From positions 320,922-384,921 of the forward strand of contig NZ_JAYMFI010000003.1 in NCBI RefSeq assembly GCF_035830635.1: a stretch of DNA of 64,000 nt. Direction: 5' to 3'. Each line of letters opens with the position of its first letter. The first letter of the stretch is position 1. The position numbers were made by a program, and so were the translations under genes. Of this stretch, positions 32,409-41,186 are shown piece after piece. The notes beneath the pieces were generated by a model. It saw only the letters and a program-made list of their open reading frames with translations. It made no database searches and was not told the origin of the DNA. This DNA is from Adlercreutzia shanghongiae. GTDB taxonomy: Bacteria; Actinomycetota; Coriobacteriia; Coriobacteriales; Eggerthellaceae.

Positions 32409-33192
32409 TAGGAACGTCGCGCTGAAGGAGAGCCTGCGAGCCCACTACAAGAGAACCGCCGCACCTGTTGACGAGGCGGAGAAGGCCCGCGTCGCGGCCA
32501 TGGTTCGGGGCGAGGCCGCCCGGTGGTCGTCGGGTATGTCGGTGGACGGGGCTCTGTTCTGGCGTTTCGTCGTCGGGCAGCTCCGCTTCGTCAGCCCGGT
32601 TGCCTGGGCGATGCAGGTTGCGCTGCTCGCCGGGATGCTGGCGGTCACGGGCATCCTTCACGGGAGCTCGTCCAGCATGCTGGTCGTGATGGCCTCGGCG
32701 GTCCTTTCTGTGGCCTTCGCCGTGCCGTCCGTGTTCAAGAGCTTCGAGCACGATGTCGCGGAGTTGGAGGCGTCGTGCCGTCATGATTCCGCGCAGGTGC
32801 TCGCAAGCAGGCTCGTCCTTTTCGGGCTTGCCGACGTGCTTTGGATGTCGGCGGCGGTCTGGCTGGTTCCGACGCTGGCCGGGGAGGAGCCGTTCAGGAT
32901 CTTTCTCTACGCCGCGACGCCGTTCTTCGCTTTCTGCGCCATCTGCTTCCACCTGTCGCGCATGATGCGCGGGCGCTGCGTTAAGGCCTGTGCTGTGGCG
33001 GCGGCCTGCGCCCTAGCGGCACTATGGGGGGCCGGTGCCATCGTGCCGCATTGGTACGCCGAGATGTCCATGGCAGTGTGGGTTTTGGCCCTGGCTGCGG
33101 CTCTTGCCCTGGCCGTCCACGAGGCGAGAAGGCTCGTCCTCCAGGTGGCGCAAGACGGCGCTTCCCCGCAGCCTGCTCCCGTGCGGCTGTGA
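32401..33192 (+). CDS. membrane protein in the sigma-ABC operon (possible anti-sigma factor)
   Basis: A 263-residue protein with an N-terminal cytoplasmic part of about 55 residues (LKESLRAHYKRTAAPVDEAEKARVAAMVRGEA) and six hydrophobic segments. No family is recognised. Its place directly behind an ECF sigma gene, with an 8-bp overlap, and the N-terminal charged helix fit a membrane-bound anti-sigma factor; that is inference from position. The ABC exporter genes follow after 55 bp. Confidence 0.75.
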   Translation: MIDRNVALKESLRAHYKRTAAPVDEAEKARVAAMVRGEAARWSSGMSVDGALFWRFVVGQLRFVSPVAWAMQVALLAGMLAVTGILHGSSSSMLVVMASAVLSVAFAVPSVFKSFEHDVAELEASCRHDSAQVLASRLVLFGLADVLWMSAAVWLVPTLAGEEPFRIFLYAATPFFAFCAICFHLSRMMRGRCVKACAVAAACALAALWGAGAIVPHWYAEMSMAVWVLALAAALALAVHEARRLVLQVAQDGASPQPAPVRL

Positions 33193-33247
33193 GGTGCGCC
33201 GCGATTCAGCGGCGCTGTCGTTTTCGAAAGAAGGAAGGAATATATTC

Positions 33248-34153
33248 ATGGAACTCAAACTCGACCGGCTCACCAAGCAGTTCGGCGCCGCCATTGCGGT
33301 CGACCGGGTGAGCGCGGCCTTCTCTCCGGGAGTCTACGGGCTCCTGGGAGCCAATGGCGCGGGGAAGACCACGCTCATGCGCATGATATGCGACGTGCTG
33401 AAGCCCACCTCGGGAAGCGTAATCTGGAATGGAGGCCCCATCGAGCGACTCGGGGCGGACTACCGGGCGCTTCTCGGCTATCTTCCCCAGGACTTCGGGT
33501 ACTATCCGGATTTCACCGCCCTCGACTTCATGCTGTACCTTTCCGCCCTCAAGGGGATCGACGGGCGCATGGCGAAGCGGCGGTCGATGGATCTTCTCGA
33601 CATGGTAGGGCTGGCGGACGTGTCCAAGCGCAAGATTCGCACCTACTCAGGCGGCATGAAGCAGCGCCTCGGCATTGCCCAGGCGGTCATCAACGACCCG
33701 AAGGTGCTCGTGCTGGACGAGCCCACTGCCGGCCTGGATCCCAAGGAGCGTGTGCGCTTTCGCAACATCATCTCCTCTTTCGCGCAGGATAAAATCGTTA
33801 TTCTCTCCACGCATATCGTCTCCGATGTGGAGTACATCGCCGACGAGATTCTCATGATGCGCGCTGGATCCATCGTGATGACGGGCACGGTTGCGCAAAT
33901 TGTTGCCGATATTCGCGGAACCGTCTGGGAATGCGGCGTGACCCCGCAGGAGGCAAGCGCCATGGCCGCGTCCATGAATGTGGGCAACCTGCATTACGAC
34001 CGAGGCGGCATGGCGGTGGTACGGCTGGTGTCGGACACGCGCCCCCATCCTCAGGCCCGCCTCGTGGAGCCCACCCTGGAGGATGTGTACCTGCACCTGT
34101 TCAGCGAGCAATCCGGCGATGCCTCCGGCGAGAGGGGAGCGTACCATGGGTAG
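33248..34153 (+). CDS. ABC transporter ATP-binding protein
   Basis: A 301-residue ABC ATPase. Walker A is GANGAGKT (34-41), the Q-loop YLPQDFG, the signature YSGGMKQRLG, and Walker B VLVLDEPTAGLD followed by the H-loop LSTHIVSD. The type is that of ABC-2 exporters for antimicrobials or lipids. The C-terminal 80 residues carry a small extra domain. The stop overlaps the permease start by 8 bp. Confidence 0.93.
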   Translation: MELKLDRLTKQFGAAIAVDRVSAAFSPGVYGLLGANGAGKTTLMRMICDVLKPTSGSVIWNGGPIERLGADYRALLGYLPQDFGYYPDFTALDFMLYLSALKGIDGRMAKRRSMDLLDMVGLADVSKRKIRTYSGGMKQRLGIAQAVINDPKVLVLDEPTAGLDPKERVRFRNIISSFAQDKIVILSTHIVSDVEYIADEILMMRAGSIVMTGTVAQIVADIRGTVWECGVTPQEASAMAASMNVGNLHYDRGGMAVVRLVSDTRPHPQARLVEPTLEDVYLHLFSEQSGDASGERGAYHG

Positions 34154-35402
34154 CCTGATTCGATTCGAGATAAAGAAGATATGTTCCAGGCGGGTTGTGC
34201 GGGCGTCCCTCGTCTTCATTCTCGCCATGCTGTGCGTTGTCCTGGGGTTCAATATCGTCTCTCAGTACACGTTGAATCCCGACAGGGTGGGCGAGGAGTA
34301 CGAGGGCGCGGCGGCCATCGCCCAGATAAGGGCGGATGCCGAGGCGCTTGCCGGGCCTATCACCGACGAGAGGGCGACCGAGGTCTTGCGCGCGTACAAG
34401 TCGTTTATAGACGATGAGGGCGAGATAAGGGACGAGTATCGGTACGACCGCGACATCCCGGGCGACAAAGCGGAAGAGTATTGGAGGTTCCACGCGACCC
34501 ACGGTGCGTACCTGTCCTTGCTGGTTCGCCCCTGGATGGTCGGCTACCAGATGCCCGCATCGGTTGCGGCCACCATCGACGATTCCGCAACGGTCGATCT
34601 CTACGGGCGGATTCGCGCGAAGATCGCCTCCCAGCTGGGGGCTGCGGGCGGCGCGTTCACCTACACTGAGGCCGAGAAGAGCTTTTGGGAAGACAAGGAA
34701 GGCGGCGTCTCGGTGCCCGTGGAATACGGGTACGCGGGCGGGTGGATGGACTTTCTCGATCTGGTTCAATTCCTCGTGTTCGCGCTTCTTGCCGTGGTGA
34801 TCGTGTGCGCCCCGGTGTTCAACGTCGAGTATCGGGAGAAAACCGACGCCGTGCTCCTCTCGACGAAGTTCGGGAAAACGCGGCTCGGCTGCGCCAAGGT
34901 GCTGGCCGCCCTCATTGTCTCGAGTGCTCTCTACTGGCTTGCGGCGCTTCTTCTGCTCGTCGTGCCGCTGGCCTTCTTCGGCGCCGACGGCGCGGGGCTT
35001 CATCTGCAGATTATCAACCTGGCCTATACGTACAACCTGACCCTTCTGGGGGCGTCGCTCGCGTGCTGCCTCGTGGGGTACCTTGCCATGCTCGGACTCT
35101 TAGGATTGACGCTTGCGCTCTCGTCGCGCGTACGCTCCTCCATGGGCATCCTGGCCGTCGGCGTGGCGATCGTCATAATCCCGGCGTTCGTGCCGAACCT
35201 TTACAACAACGTTGCGAACCACGTGCTGTTCCTGTTTCCCTACAACGCCCTGAATCCGTACAACCTCTTCGATTTGGTGTCCTACGCCATCGGGCCGGCT
35301 GTCATCGAGCTTCCCGTCATGGCTTGCGTGCTGTATGCATTGCTGTTTGCCGCGGGGTCGCTGCTCGCCGCCCGGAGCTTCAGCAGGCACCAGGTGGCCT
35401 GA
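34146..35402 (+). CDS. ABC-2-type transporter permease
   Basis: A 418-residue protein with one N-terminal membrane helix (LVFILAMLCVVLGFNIV), an extracytoplasmic region of about 160 residues and about five further helices including VQFLVFALLAVVIVCAPVF. It has the layout of ABC-2 permeases. With the upstream ATPase it would form an exporter or a sensing complex under control of the operon sigma factor. A perfect-looking hairpin follows at 35421-35460. Confidence 0.87.
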   Translation: MGSLIRFEIKKICSRRVVRASLVFILAMLCVVLGFNIVSQYTLNPDRVGEEYEGAAAIAQIRADAEALAGPITDERATEVLRAYKSFIDDEGEIRDEYRYDRDIPGDKAEEYWRFHATHGAYLSLLVRPWMVGYQMPASVAATIDDSATVDLYGRIRAKIASQLGAAGGAFTYTEAEKSFWEDKEGGVSVPVEYGYAGGWMDFLDLVQFLVFALLAVVIVCAPVFNVEYREKTDAVLLSTKFGKTRLGCAKVLAALIVSSALYWLAALLLLVVPLAFFGADGAGLHLQIINLAYTYNLTLLGASLACCLVGYLAMLGLLGLTLALSSRVRSSMGILAVGVAIVIIPAFVPNLYNNVANHVLFLFPYNALNPYNLFDLVSYAIGPAVIELPVMACVLYALLFAAGSLLAARSFSRHQVA

Positions 35403-35420
35403 GTGCGATTCTTTCTTTTG

Positions 35421-35460
35421 GCGGCGGCAACAAGCCGAGCTGTTCGCTTGCTGCCGCCGC
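35421..35460. terminator. GC-rich hairpin between convergent operons
   Basis: GCGGCGGCA pairs with TGCCGCCGC and CAAGC with GCTTG, with one mismatch between the two stems and a 10-nt loop. There is no T-run on either side. It separates the ABC operon from the decarboxylase gene. Confidence 0.55.
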
Positions 35461-35540
35461 GATGAACCTGTCCGTGCGCGGGCTTTGCGCGGGGAAGCTG
35501 GGTCGTGCGCGGGCACGTCGTCGGCGTGAGCGTCGGCGAT

Positions 35541-36299
35541 CTACAGCGGAATGGCCGAAAGCGCGTTGAGCGTTCGCGGGTAGCCGATGAAGGGCAGGTT
35601 GCTGGAGATGACGCGGATGAGCAGCTCCTTCGAATTGCCGACCGAGATGTTGGCCGCCGCATGGGCCTTCGCCTGGGCGTCGCAGCCGCCCTGGGCGACG
35701 ATGAAGCAGAACGTGATCAGCTCGCGCTGCTTGAGGTCGAGGCCGCCGCGGGTGTACCAGTCGCCGAAGCAGTTGCCCACGAGCCACTCGTTGATCCAGG
35801 GGTAGTCGGGATTCCCCTTGTCCCTGTAGCCGCGCATGCCCTCGCCGAAGATGTCGGCCTGCGCCTGCTCGCCCGCGGTCATGCGGCTTTCGCGCTCGGG
35901 TGCGGTGGTCGCCTGCTCGGGCAGGGGAAGCGACGCGCCCTCGGCCTCCAGGATCTCGTTGGTCGCCTTCAGGAACGGGAACACGCGCCCGATGCCCAGA
36001 TAGGCCACGGCCTGGTAGACCACCTCCTTGGCCTGAACGGGCGTGACGCCGTTGCGAAGGGCCGCCGGCAAGATGGCATGGTACTCGTCGATGCCCTGGC
36101 AGCCCAGAAGCGTGGCCAGCCATCCTAGATAACGGGTCGTATCGTCCAGTTCCACCTGCCTGACCACCTCGTCGAAGGCGAAGTTGTCGAAGCGCTCGAT
36201 GAACTCGGGGTCGGTGCGCAAAAAGTCGCTCTCGTAGCCCGGGAACATCTTCTCGTGAAAGGCGCGGGCGGCTTCCGTTATGCGAGCCTGGTACGCCAT
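35541..36299 (-). CDS. carboxymuconolactone decarboxylase-family protein
   Basis: A 252-residue protein that holds two CMD/AhpD-like modules: GWLATLLGCQGIDEYHAILPAALRNGVTPVQAKEVVYQAVAYLGIGR in parts for the first, and RELITFCFIVAQGGCDAQAKAHAAANISVG in parts for the second. The family covers decarboxylases and peroxidase-like proteins; the usual CxxC of AhpD is absent. It starts 2 bp after the SDR stop, so the two are coupled. The pair is probably controlled by the LysR gene upstream. Confidence 0.85.
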   Translation of the reverse strand: MAYQARITEAARAFHEKMFPGYESDFLRTDPEFIERFDNFAFDEVVRQVELDDTTRYLGWLATLLGCQGIDEYHAILPAALRNGVTPVQAKEVVYQAVAYLGIGRVFPFLKATNEILEAEGASLPLPEQATTAPERESRMTAGEQAQADIFGEGMRGYRDKGNPDYPWINEWLVGNCFGDWYTRGGLDLKQRELITFCFIVAQGGCDAQAKAHAAANISVGNSKELLIRVISSNLPFIGYPRTLNALSAIPL

Positions 36300-36301
36300 G
36301 G

Positions 36302-37141
36302 TTATTCGCCCTCCGGGATGTCGGTGGAGGCGGCGAGCTCGGTCTGCGTCCGGTAGTCGTCCAGGCGCTCCTCGAGGCGTGCGATGGTGTCGCGCAGCGC
36401 CTGGCTGCCGTAGACCTGGCGCAGCGGCGCCGGTTCTGTGTCCACGGACTCGATCATGCGGGCCGCCATCTTCGCCGGGTCGCCGGCGGCCAGCCCCTTG
36501 GAGGGGTCGAGCATGTTCAGGAAGCCGTGCACGTGGTCGTACTCGGGCATGAGGTCGGCCACATGCGCGCTACCGTAGCGGAACTCGGTGCGCGCGCCGC
36601 CCGGCTCTACGATGGTGACGCCGATGCCGAATTTCGCCACCTCCTCGGCCACCGACTCGCAGAAGCCCTCGATGCCGAACTTGCAGGCGTGGTACAGGCT
36701 GTTCGCGGCGAAGGCCACCTGGCCGCCGTAGCTGGACACCTGGATGATGCGGCCGCGGCCCTGCGCGCGCAGGTGCGGCAGCGCCGTGCGGATGACCTGG
36801 ATGGACCCGGTGAGGTCGGTGGCGATGATCTTGTCGATGTCGGCGTCGGAGAGCTCCTCGGCCGCGCCGAACAGGCCGTAGCCCGCGTTGCTCACGACGA
36901 CGTCGATGACGCCGTGGCGGTCGAAGGCCGCGTTGACGACCGAGTGCACGGCGGCCACGTCGGTCACATCCAGGATGACGCAATCGAAGGTGTCGGGGTA
37001 GCGCTCGATGAGCTCGGCCACCTTGTCGGTGGAGCGCACGGTGCCGATGACCGTCTTGCCCGCTTTCAGCAGCTGGCGGGTCATCTCGTTTCCGAAACCG
37101 GAGCTGACGCCGGTGATGAGCCACGTGTTGGCGTTTTCCAT
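36302..37141 (-). CDS. short-chain dehydrogenase/reductase
   Basis: A 279-residue SDR. The cofactor motif TGVSSGFG (TGxxxGxG), NAG (VVSNAGYG) and the active-site Tyr-x-x-x-Lys (YHACK) with an upstream Ser (QVSSYGG) are all visible. The protein is of the classical NAD(P)-dependent type; the substrate is unknown. The ATG at 37141 has AAAGGAA upstream. It heads a two-gene unit with the decarboxylase-family gene and is divergent from a LysR regulator. Confidence 0.9.
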   Translation of the reverse strand: MENANTWLITGVSSGFGNEMTRQLLKAGKTVIGTVRSTDKVAELIERYPDTFDCVILDVTDVAAVHSVVNAAFDRHGVIDVVVSNAGYGLFGAAEELSDADIDKIIATDLTGSIQVIRTALPHLRAQGRGRIIQVSSYGGQVAFAANSLYHACKFGIEGFCESVAEEVAKFGIGVTIVEPGGARTEFRYGSAHVADLMPEYDHVHGFLNMLDPSKGLAAGDPAKMAARMIESVDTEPAPLRQVYGSQALRDTIARLEERLDDYRTQTELAASTDIPEGE

Positions 37142-37201
37142 GGCGTTTCCTTTCATTGAACTGTGATGTTTCCGGTGGATACTCCTATAATAGAAAGCGA
37201 A

Positions 37202-37244
37202 TTGCTAATGAACAATTCCAATATCTTCTCTATTGCATTAGCAA
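37202..37244. promoter_or_regulatory. LysR-type operator candidate
   Basis: TTGCTAATG (37202-37210) and CATTAGCAA (37236-37244) are perfect 9-bp arms around 25 nt in the 130-bp divergent gap between the SDR and LysR genes. A TATAAT lies at about 37184-37189. It fits autoregulation and control of the SDR unit. Confidence 0.6.
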
Positions 37245-37271
37245 CGCTTATGTATTGCTGAAGGGGGCTCC

Positions 37272-38159
37272 ATGCTGTTGCGCCAGCTCGAATACTTCTG
37301 CGCGGTCTGCGAGCGCGGCAGCTTCACGCGCGCGGCGGAGGATCATTTCGTCTCGCAGTCGGCCATCTCCCAGCAGGTGAAATCGTTGGAATCGGAGCTT
37401 GGTGTTCGATTGCTCGAACGCAAGGGGCGCGGCTTTGTGATTACCCCCGCCGGGCAGGTCCTGTATCGGAAGGGCTCTGACATCCTCTCGCAGCTCGACG
37501 ATCTGCGCTTCGAGGTGGAGGGCGTTGCCAACGGCTATGCCACGAGCCTTACTGTGGGATACCTCAACCGCTACGACGGCTGGGAGGTGCAGGCGGCCGT
37601 GGCCGCGTTTGCCGCGCGCCATCCCGGTATCGAAATCAACGCTGTGGGCGGCAGTCACGACGAGCTCTATCGCATGGTGGTAAGCGGCGAGGCGGATCTC
37701 GTGTTCAACGATCGGCGCCGCGAGCTCTCGGGCGATTTCGTGAACCTGCACCTCATGACGGGCTTCGGATATGTGGAAATATCTGAGATCGACCCCTTGT
37801 CCGAGCGCGATGCCGTCTCGGTAAGGGAGCTTAAGGGCAGATGCGCCATACTGATCGCCGCCCCTGAGATGGCGGAGGTGGAGCGCACCTACTATCGCGA
37901 CCACCTCAATTTCGATTGCGAATTCCGTTTCGTCGGCTCGCGCGAGGAGGGCCGTATGCTGGTGGCGGGGAATCACGGGTTCATGCCGATTGAGATGCGC
38001 CAGAGCGAGGGGGCTTCGGGCGCCATCGTAAAGCGTATCCCGCTGGTAGACGCAACGGGCAAGCAAGCGTCCCAAAGTTACTACGCATTCTGGCTGAAAA
38101 GCAGAACGAACCCGCTCGTAGAAGAGTTCGCAGAAATACTGAAGGGCCTGTTCGTCTAG
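37272..38159 (+). CDS. LysR-family transcriptional regulator
   Basis: A 295-residue LysR regulator. The N-terminal winged helix is typical (LEYFCAVCERGSFTRAAEDHFVSQSAISQQVKSLE in parts), followed by a periplasmic-binding-like ligand domain from about residue 90. It is divergent from the SDR-decarboxylase unit with an inverted repeat in the gap, so it probably regulates that unit. The ATG has GGGGG upstream. Confidence 0.9.
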   Translation: MLLRQLEYFCAVCERGSFTRAAEDHFVSQSAISQQVKSLESELGVRLLERKGRGFVITPAGQVLYRKGSDILSQLDDLRFEVEGVANGYATSLTVGYLNRYDGWEVQAAVAAFAARHPGIEINAVGGSHDELYRMVVSGEADLVFNDRRRELSGDFVNLHLMTGFGYVEISEIDPLSERDAVSVRELKGRCAILIAAPEMAEVERTYYRDHLNFDCEFRFVGSREEGRMLVAGNHGFMPIEMRQSEGASGAIVKRIPLVDATGKQASQSYYAFWLKSRTNPLVEEFAEILKGLFV

Positions 38160-38167
38160 CATGATGG

Positions 38168-38233
38168 CTATACCTGGGCTACGAAGAGCATCAAGAGGAA
38201 GATAACGCTCACCCAGGAGAGCCCGAATTCCAT
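38168..38233 (-). CDS. possible 21-residue hydrophobic peptide
   Basis: A short frame encodes a peptide beginning MEFGLSW and continuing as one hydrophobic helix (VSVIFLLMLFVAQV). AGAGG lies 6 nt before the ATG. It overlaps nothing coding on its strand, between the AbiEii gene and the LysR stop. It could be a small membrane peptide, perhaps of the type I toxin kind, but nothing beyond hydrophobicity and the ribosome site supports it. Confidence 0.35.
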   Translation of the reverse strand: MEFGLSWVSVIFLLMLFVAQV

Positions 38234-38317
38234 TGCGTCCTCTGTTTCTCAAGAAAACGGTCGTCATAGATTCTGTCTCGACTTTATTACGATAGTAGAT
38301 GACATATTTGCCCATGG

Positions 38318-38347
38318 CAAAACCTTCCCATATTTGGAAAGGTTTTG
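38318..38347 (-). terminator. hairpin after the second AbiEii gene
   Basis: CAAAACCTT and AAGGTTTTG form 9-bp arms around 12 nt, 20 bp past the AbiEii stop. Four T residues lie in the right arm rather than after it. Confidence 0.45.
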
Positions 38348-38366
38348 ACGCGAGACTTCCAAGGGG

Positions 38367-39194
38367 TCAGCCCTTCAGATTCTTAGCCTCCTGCTCGAAA
38401 TACCGTACAATGGCAGACGTCGCTTTTTCATGGGGCACCCCAAGCCAATCGTTCTTCGCTCGCATTAATTGGTTGCTGAACCTACGGTTCCCAAAGACGC
38501 TCTTGAGCCTGGCTGCAATCTGCCCATAGCTAGCCTCGCGCATGGCGGCATCGTCTATCACGAGGGCATGGAGCGCTCGGCTCAGGGCCTCCTTGCGCAC
38601 CCCTTTGATGATGAGCAGATAGTAGATGTCGAACACGTCCTTATATCTAGTGGAAGCGGCTCCAATTCTCAAGAGCGACCGTAGCTTCTCTGCGACAACC
38701 TGCTCGTCGCTATCCCCGAGCAACGTCACCGACTCGTCCAGCTTGCCGAGGTCGAAGCAGATATCCTGCGCCTCGGGAGACAGGAGCGTGTGGACGCCGA
38801 TGTCCACTTTCGTGATGATAGTGGCTCCCTCAGCGTCAGTTATGCGAGCATGAACGCGCTTGCCGCTGTAGTCCTGATGCTTGAGTTCCTCTATCTTGCC
38901 CGTCAGGGAGATGCTGAAGTCTGAGGATCCGTCACTTAAGGATTTGAAAAATTTCCTGATGGAGCCATCGGTAATCGAGTACCGTACGAAGTCGAGGTCA
39001 AAGTCTGTGGTCGCACGCCTGGAGCTTTTCGAGATGTGTTGCATGAGCACGCCACCCTTGATGGTGACATTTCTCGCCATCTGGGACTTTGCAATTAGAT
39101 CGAGCATGGCATCTTGCGCGGTGCGCGCTTCAGCTTGGGCGTACGACAGTCCCTCATCGATGTAGGCGTCTCTTATCCTCGCAAGACTAGCCAT
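38367..39194 (-). CDS. AbiEii/AbiGii-family toxin
   Basis: A 275-residue nucleotidyltransferase-fold toxin. IKGGVLM (45-51) and TTDFDLDF (62-69) are the glycine and aspartate motifs, TKVDIG the third acidic motif, Lys in AEKLRSLL and YKDVFDIYYL the C-terminal motif. It is only distantly similar to the AbiEii part at 24606-25937 and has no GNAT extension. It follows its AbiEi partner directly with no gap. The region is less GC-rich than its surroundings, suggesting transfer. Confidence 0.88.
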   Translation of the reverse strand: MASLARIRDAYIDEGLSYAQAEARTAQDAMLDLIAKSQMARNVTIKGGVLMQHISKSSRRATTDFDLDFVRYSITDGSIRKFFKSLSDGSSDFSISLTGKIEELKHQDYSGKRVHARITDAEGATIITKVDIGVHTLLSPEAQDICFDLGKLDESVTLLGDSDEQVVAEKLRSLLRIGAASTRYKDVFDIYYLLIIKGVRKEALSRALHALVIDDAAMREASYGQIAARLKSVFGNRRFSNQLMRAKNDWLGVPHEKATSAIVRYFEQEAKNLKG

Positions 39195-39746
39195 CTAGAG
39201 CACCTCTCTCTGCAATATATCGAACATGAAGTCATTTCTCTTGAAGAGGGCAATGTAGTCCTCGATGAGCCTGATGTCCAATTCTTCGGCTATGCGCCTG
39301 TACGAGCCAATAACCTCCTTGTAGTAATCGAGAGGAATCGACGCTTGCCGGCGCATGACCTCGACAAGAAGGCGCTCCTTGTCATAAAGGCGAACGGTCC
39401 CGTCCGGCTTCTCTACCTCGGTTGCGCCCGGATTGAGGAGATTGCCTTCGATGAAGTATTGTCGATAGCCAGGTTTCACAATTCTGGTTGCCTCTCTGGC
39501 CGTTGCGATATGAACCTCATCCGGCATGATGTCGGTCAGTCCGTACTCATACAGCGCGCTATCCATTGTGATGACGCCCTCGGGGTATTGGATATGCGCA
39601 ACAGCGAGAGGGTCGGGATGGGCGACTGAGGAATACAAGCCTCGATCCAACTTGTGGATGGATCCGTCTGCCACCGCTTTTGACAGCAGGTGCTTCGAGC
39701 CGGTTTGCTCCAGCGCTTCTTCATATGTAAACAGAGTATTACCCAT
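39195..39746 (-). CDS. AbiEi-family antitoxin
   Basis: A 183-residue protein of the AbiEi type: N-terminal winged helix (ALEQTGSKHLLSKAVADGSIHKLDRGLYSS in parts), then SALYEYGLTDIMPDEVHIAT and VRLYDKERLLVEVMR. The ATG at 39746 begins the homologous part; no ribosome site is visible and a TATGAT -10-like box lies about 20 bp upstream, so the message may be nearly leaderless. A strong inverted repeat directly upstream fits autorepression. Confidence 0.87.
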   Translation of the reverse strand: MGNTLFTYEEALEQTGSKHLLSKAVADGSIHKLDRGLYSSVAHPDPLAVAHIQYPEGVITMDSALYEYGLTDIMPDEVHIATAREATRIVKPGYRQYFIEGNLLNPGATEVEKPDGTVRLYDKERLLVEVMRRQASIPLDYYKEVIGSYRRIAEELDIRLIEDYIALFKRNDFMFDILQREVL

Positions 39747-39762
39747 GGGCGAGATGTTAACG

Positions 39763-39799
39763 TAATCATACACATTAATCAAGTTAGTGTGTATGATTA
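39763..39799 (-). promoter_or_regulatory. operator-like inverted repeat upstream of the second abiEi
   Basis: TAATCATACAC (39763-39773) and GTGTATGATTA (39789-39799) are perfect 11-bp arms around 15 nt, ending 17 bp before the abiEi start. The arm contains a TATGAT on the minus strand, so the repressor would cover the -10 region. Confidence 0.75.
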
Positions 39800-39945
39800 G
39801 GGAAACATTAGCTTCACGTAGTCTTGTTGAATTCCTGGGCTGGTGCAAGTGCAAGAGGCGAATGCTGGCATCGTATATTCGGGGTTGTGACAGTCGCGCT
39901 GGCGAATGGCGAAAGATGCCAGATAGCGAGAAGGCCAAGATGCAA

Positions 39946-39979
39946 GAAGCGCTCCTGGGCGGATGCCGGGGAGCGCTTC
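39946..39979 (-). terminator. terminator after the GMP synthase gene
   Basis: GAAGCGCTCC and GGAGCGCTTC form a perfect 10-bp stem with a 14-nt loop, 37 bp past the stop at 40016. On the minus strand TTGCATCTTGG follows. Confidence 0.6.
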
Positions 39980-40015
39980 GGGTTTCGACAACTTAACCGC
40001 GAGATAGCGAGGATC

Positions 40016-40996
40016 CTACTCCCACTCCACCGTCCCAACAGGTTTCGGGGTGAGGTCGTAGCAGACGCGGCAGATGCCGGGGACTTCGTGGGTGATGCGG
40101 TCGGTCATGCGCTTGAGCAGGGCCCAATCCAGCTCGGGCACCTCGGCGGTCATGACGTCCACGGTGTTGATGGCGCGGATGATGGCCGGCCACTCGTAGG
40201 CGCGCTCGCCGTCGCGCACGCCGGTGGCGCGCATGTCGGGCACCACGGCGAAGTACTGCCAGGCGCCCACGTTCGCCGCTTCCATCTCCTCGCGCACGAT
40301 GGCGTCGGCCTCGCGCAGCGCTTCCAGGCGGTCGCGGGTGATGGCGCCGAGGCAGCGCACGCCCAAGCCCGGGCCGGGGAAGGGCTGGCGCTCCACCATA
40401 TTCTCGGGCAGACCCAGCTCGCGGCCGACGACGCGCACCTCGTCCTTGTACAGCAGCTTCACGGGCTCCACCAGGCCGAACTGCAGGTCCTCCGGCAGGC
40501 CGCCCACGTTGTGGTGTGCCTTCACGCCGTCCTTCGACTCCAGAATGTCGGGATAAATGGTGCCCTGGCCGAGGAAGTCTACCTCGTCGCCCACCTTGCG
40601 GGCCTCTTCCTCGAACACGCGGATGAACTCGCCGCCGATGATCTTGCGCTTGGTCTCGGGCTCGTCCACGCCGGCCAAAAGGTCCAGGAAGCGGTCGGTG
40701 GCGTCCACGTACACCAGGTTCGCGTCCATCTGGTTCTGGAACACGTCGATGACCTGCTCGGACTCGCCCTTGCGCATAAGCCCGTGGTTCACGTGCACGC
40801 ACACGAGGTTCTTCCCGATGGCGCGGATCAGCAGCGCGGCCACCACCGAGGAGTCCACACCGCCGGACAGCGCCAGCAGCACCTTCTTGTCGCCCACCTG
40901 CTCGCGAATGGCGGCTACCTGCTCGTCGATAAATGCCTGGGCGAGTTCGGGCGTGGTGATGCGCTCCATGTCTTCGGGGCGAACGTTCTCATCCAT
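40016..40996 (-). CDS. guaA: GMP synthase, ATP pyrophosphatase subunit only (no glutaminase domain)
   Basis: A 326-residue protein that covers the ATP-pyrophosphatase and dimerisation domains of GMP synthase. The P-loop LSGGVDSS is at 43-50, and the C-terminal ends ITHEVPGICRVCYDLTPKPVGTVEWE in parts are those of GuaA. It makes GMP from XMP, ATP and ammonia. The usual N-terminal glutamine amidotransferase domain (about 190 residues) is missing: the ATG at 40996 has GAGGAGG upstream and no glutaminase gene is adjacent. This is the split form known from archaea (GuaAb) and some bacteria, so a separate glutaminase should exist elsewhere. Confidence 0.9.
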   Translation of the reverse strand: MDENVRPEDMERITTPELAQAFIDEQVAAIREQVGDKKVLLALSGGVDSSVVAALLIRAIGKNLVCVHVNHGLMRKGESEQVIDVFQNQMDANLVYVDATDRFLDLLAGVDEPETKRKIIGGEFIRVFEEEARKVGDEVDFLGQGTIYPDILESKDGVKAHHNVGGLPEDLQFGLVEPVKLLYKDEVRVVGRELGLPENMVERQPFPGPGLGVRCLGAITRDRLEALREADAIVREEMEAANVGAWQYFAVVPDMRATGVRDGERAYEWPAIIRAINTVDVMTAEVPELDWALLKRMTDRITHEVPGICRVCYDLTPKPVGTVEWE

Positions 40997-41186
40997 GGGG
41001 ACCTCCTCGGGGGTCTGCGTCGGCTTTTCCGTTGGGGGAATTATAGCGAAAGACCGCTGTGACGGGGGCGTGACAGGGCCGCAACAGAGAAGCGGGGCCC
41101 CTTGGCGGCGCGCACGTTCCATTCATAATGGAAAACGTCATGGAAAGCGAGACTTGCGACGGCCGGTATGCGGAAGGGAGGTGCTC

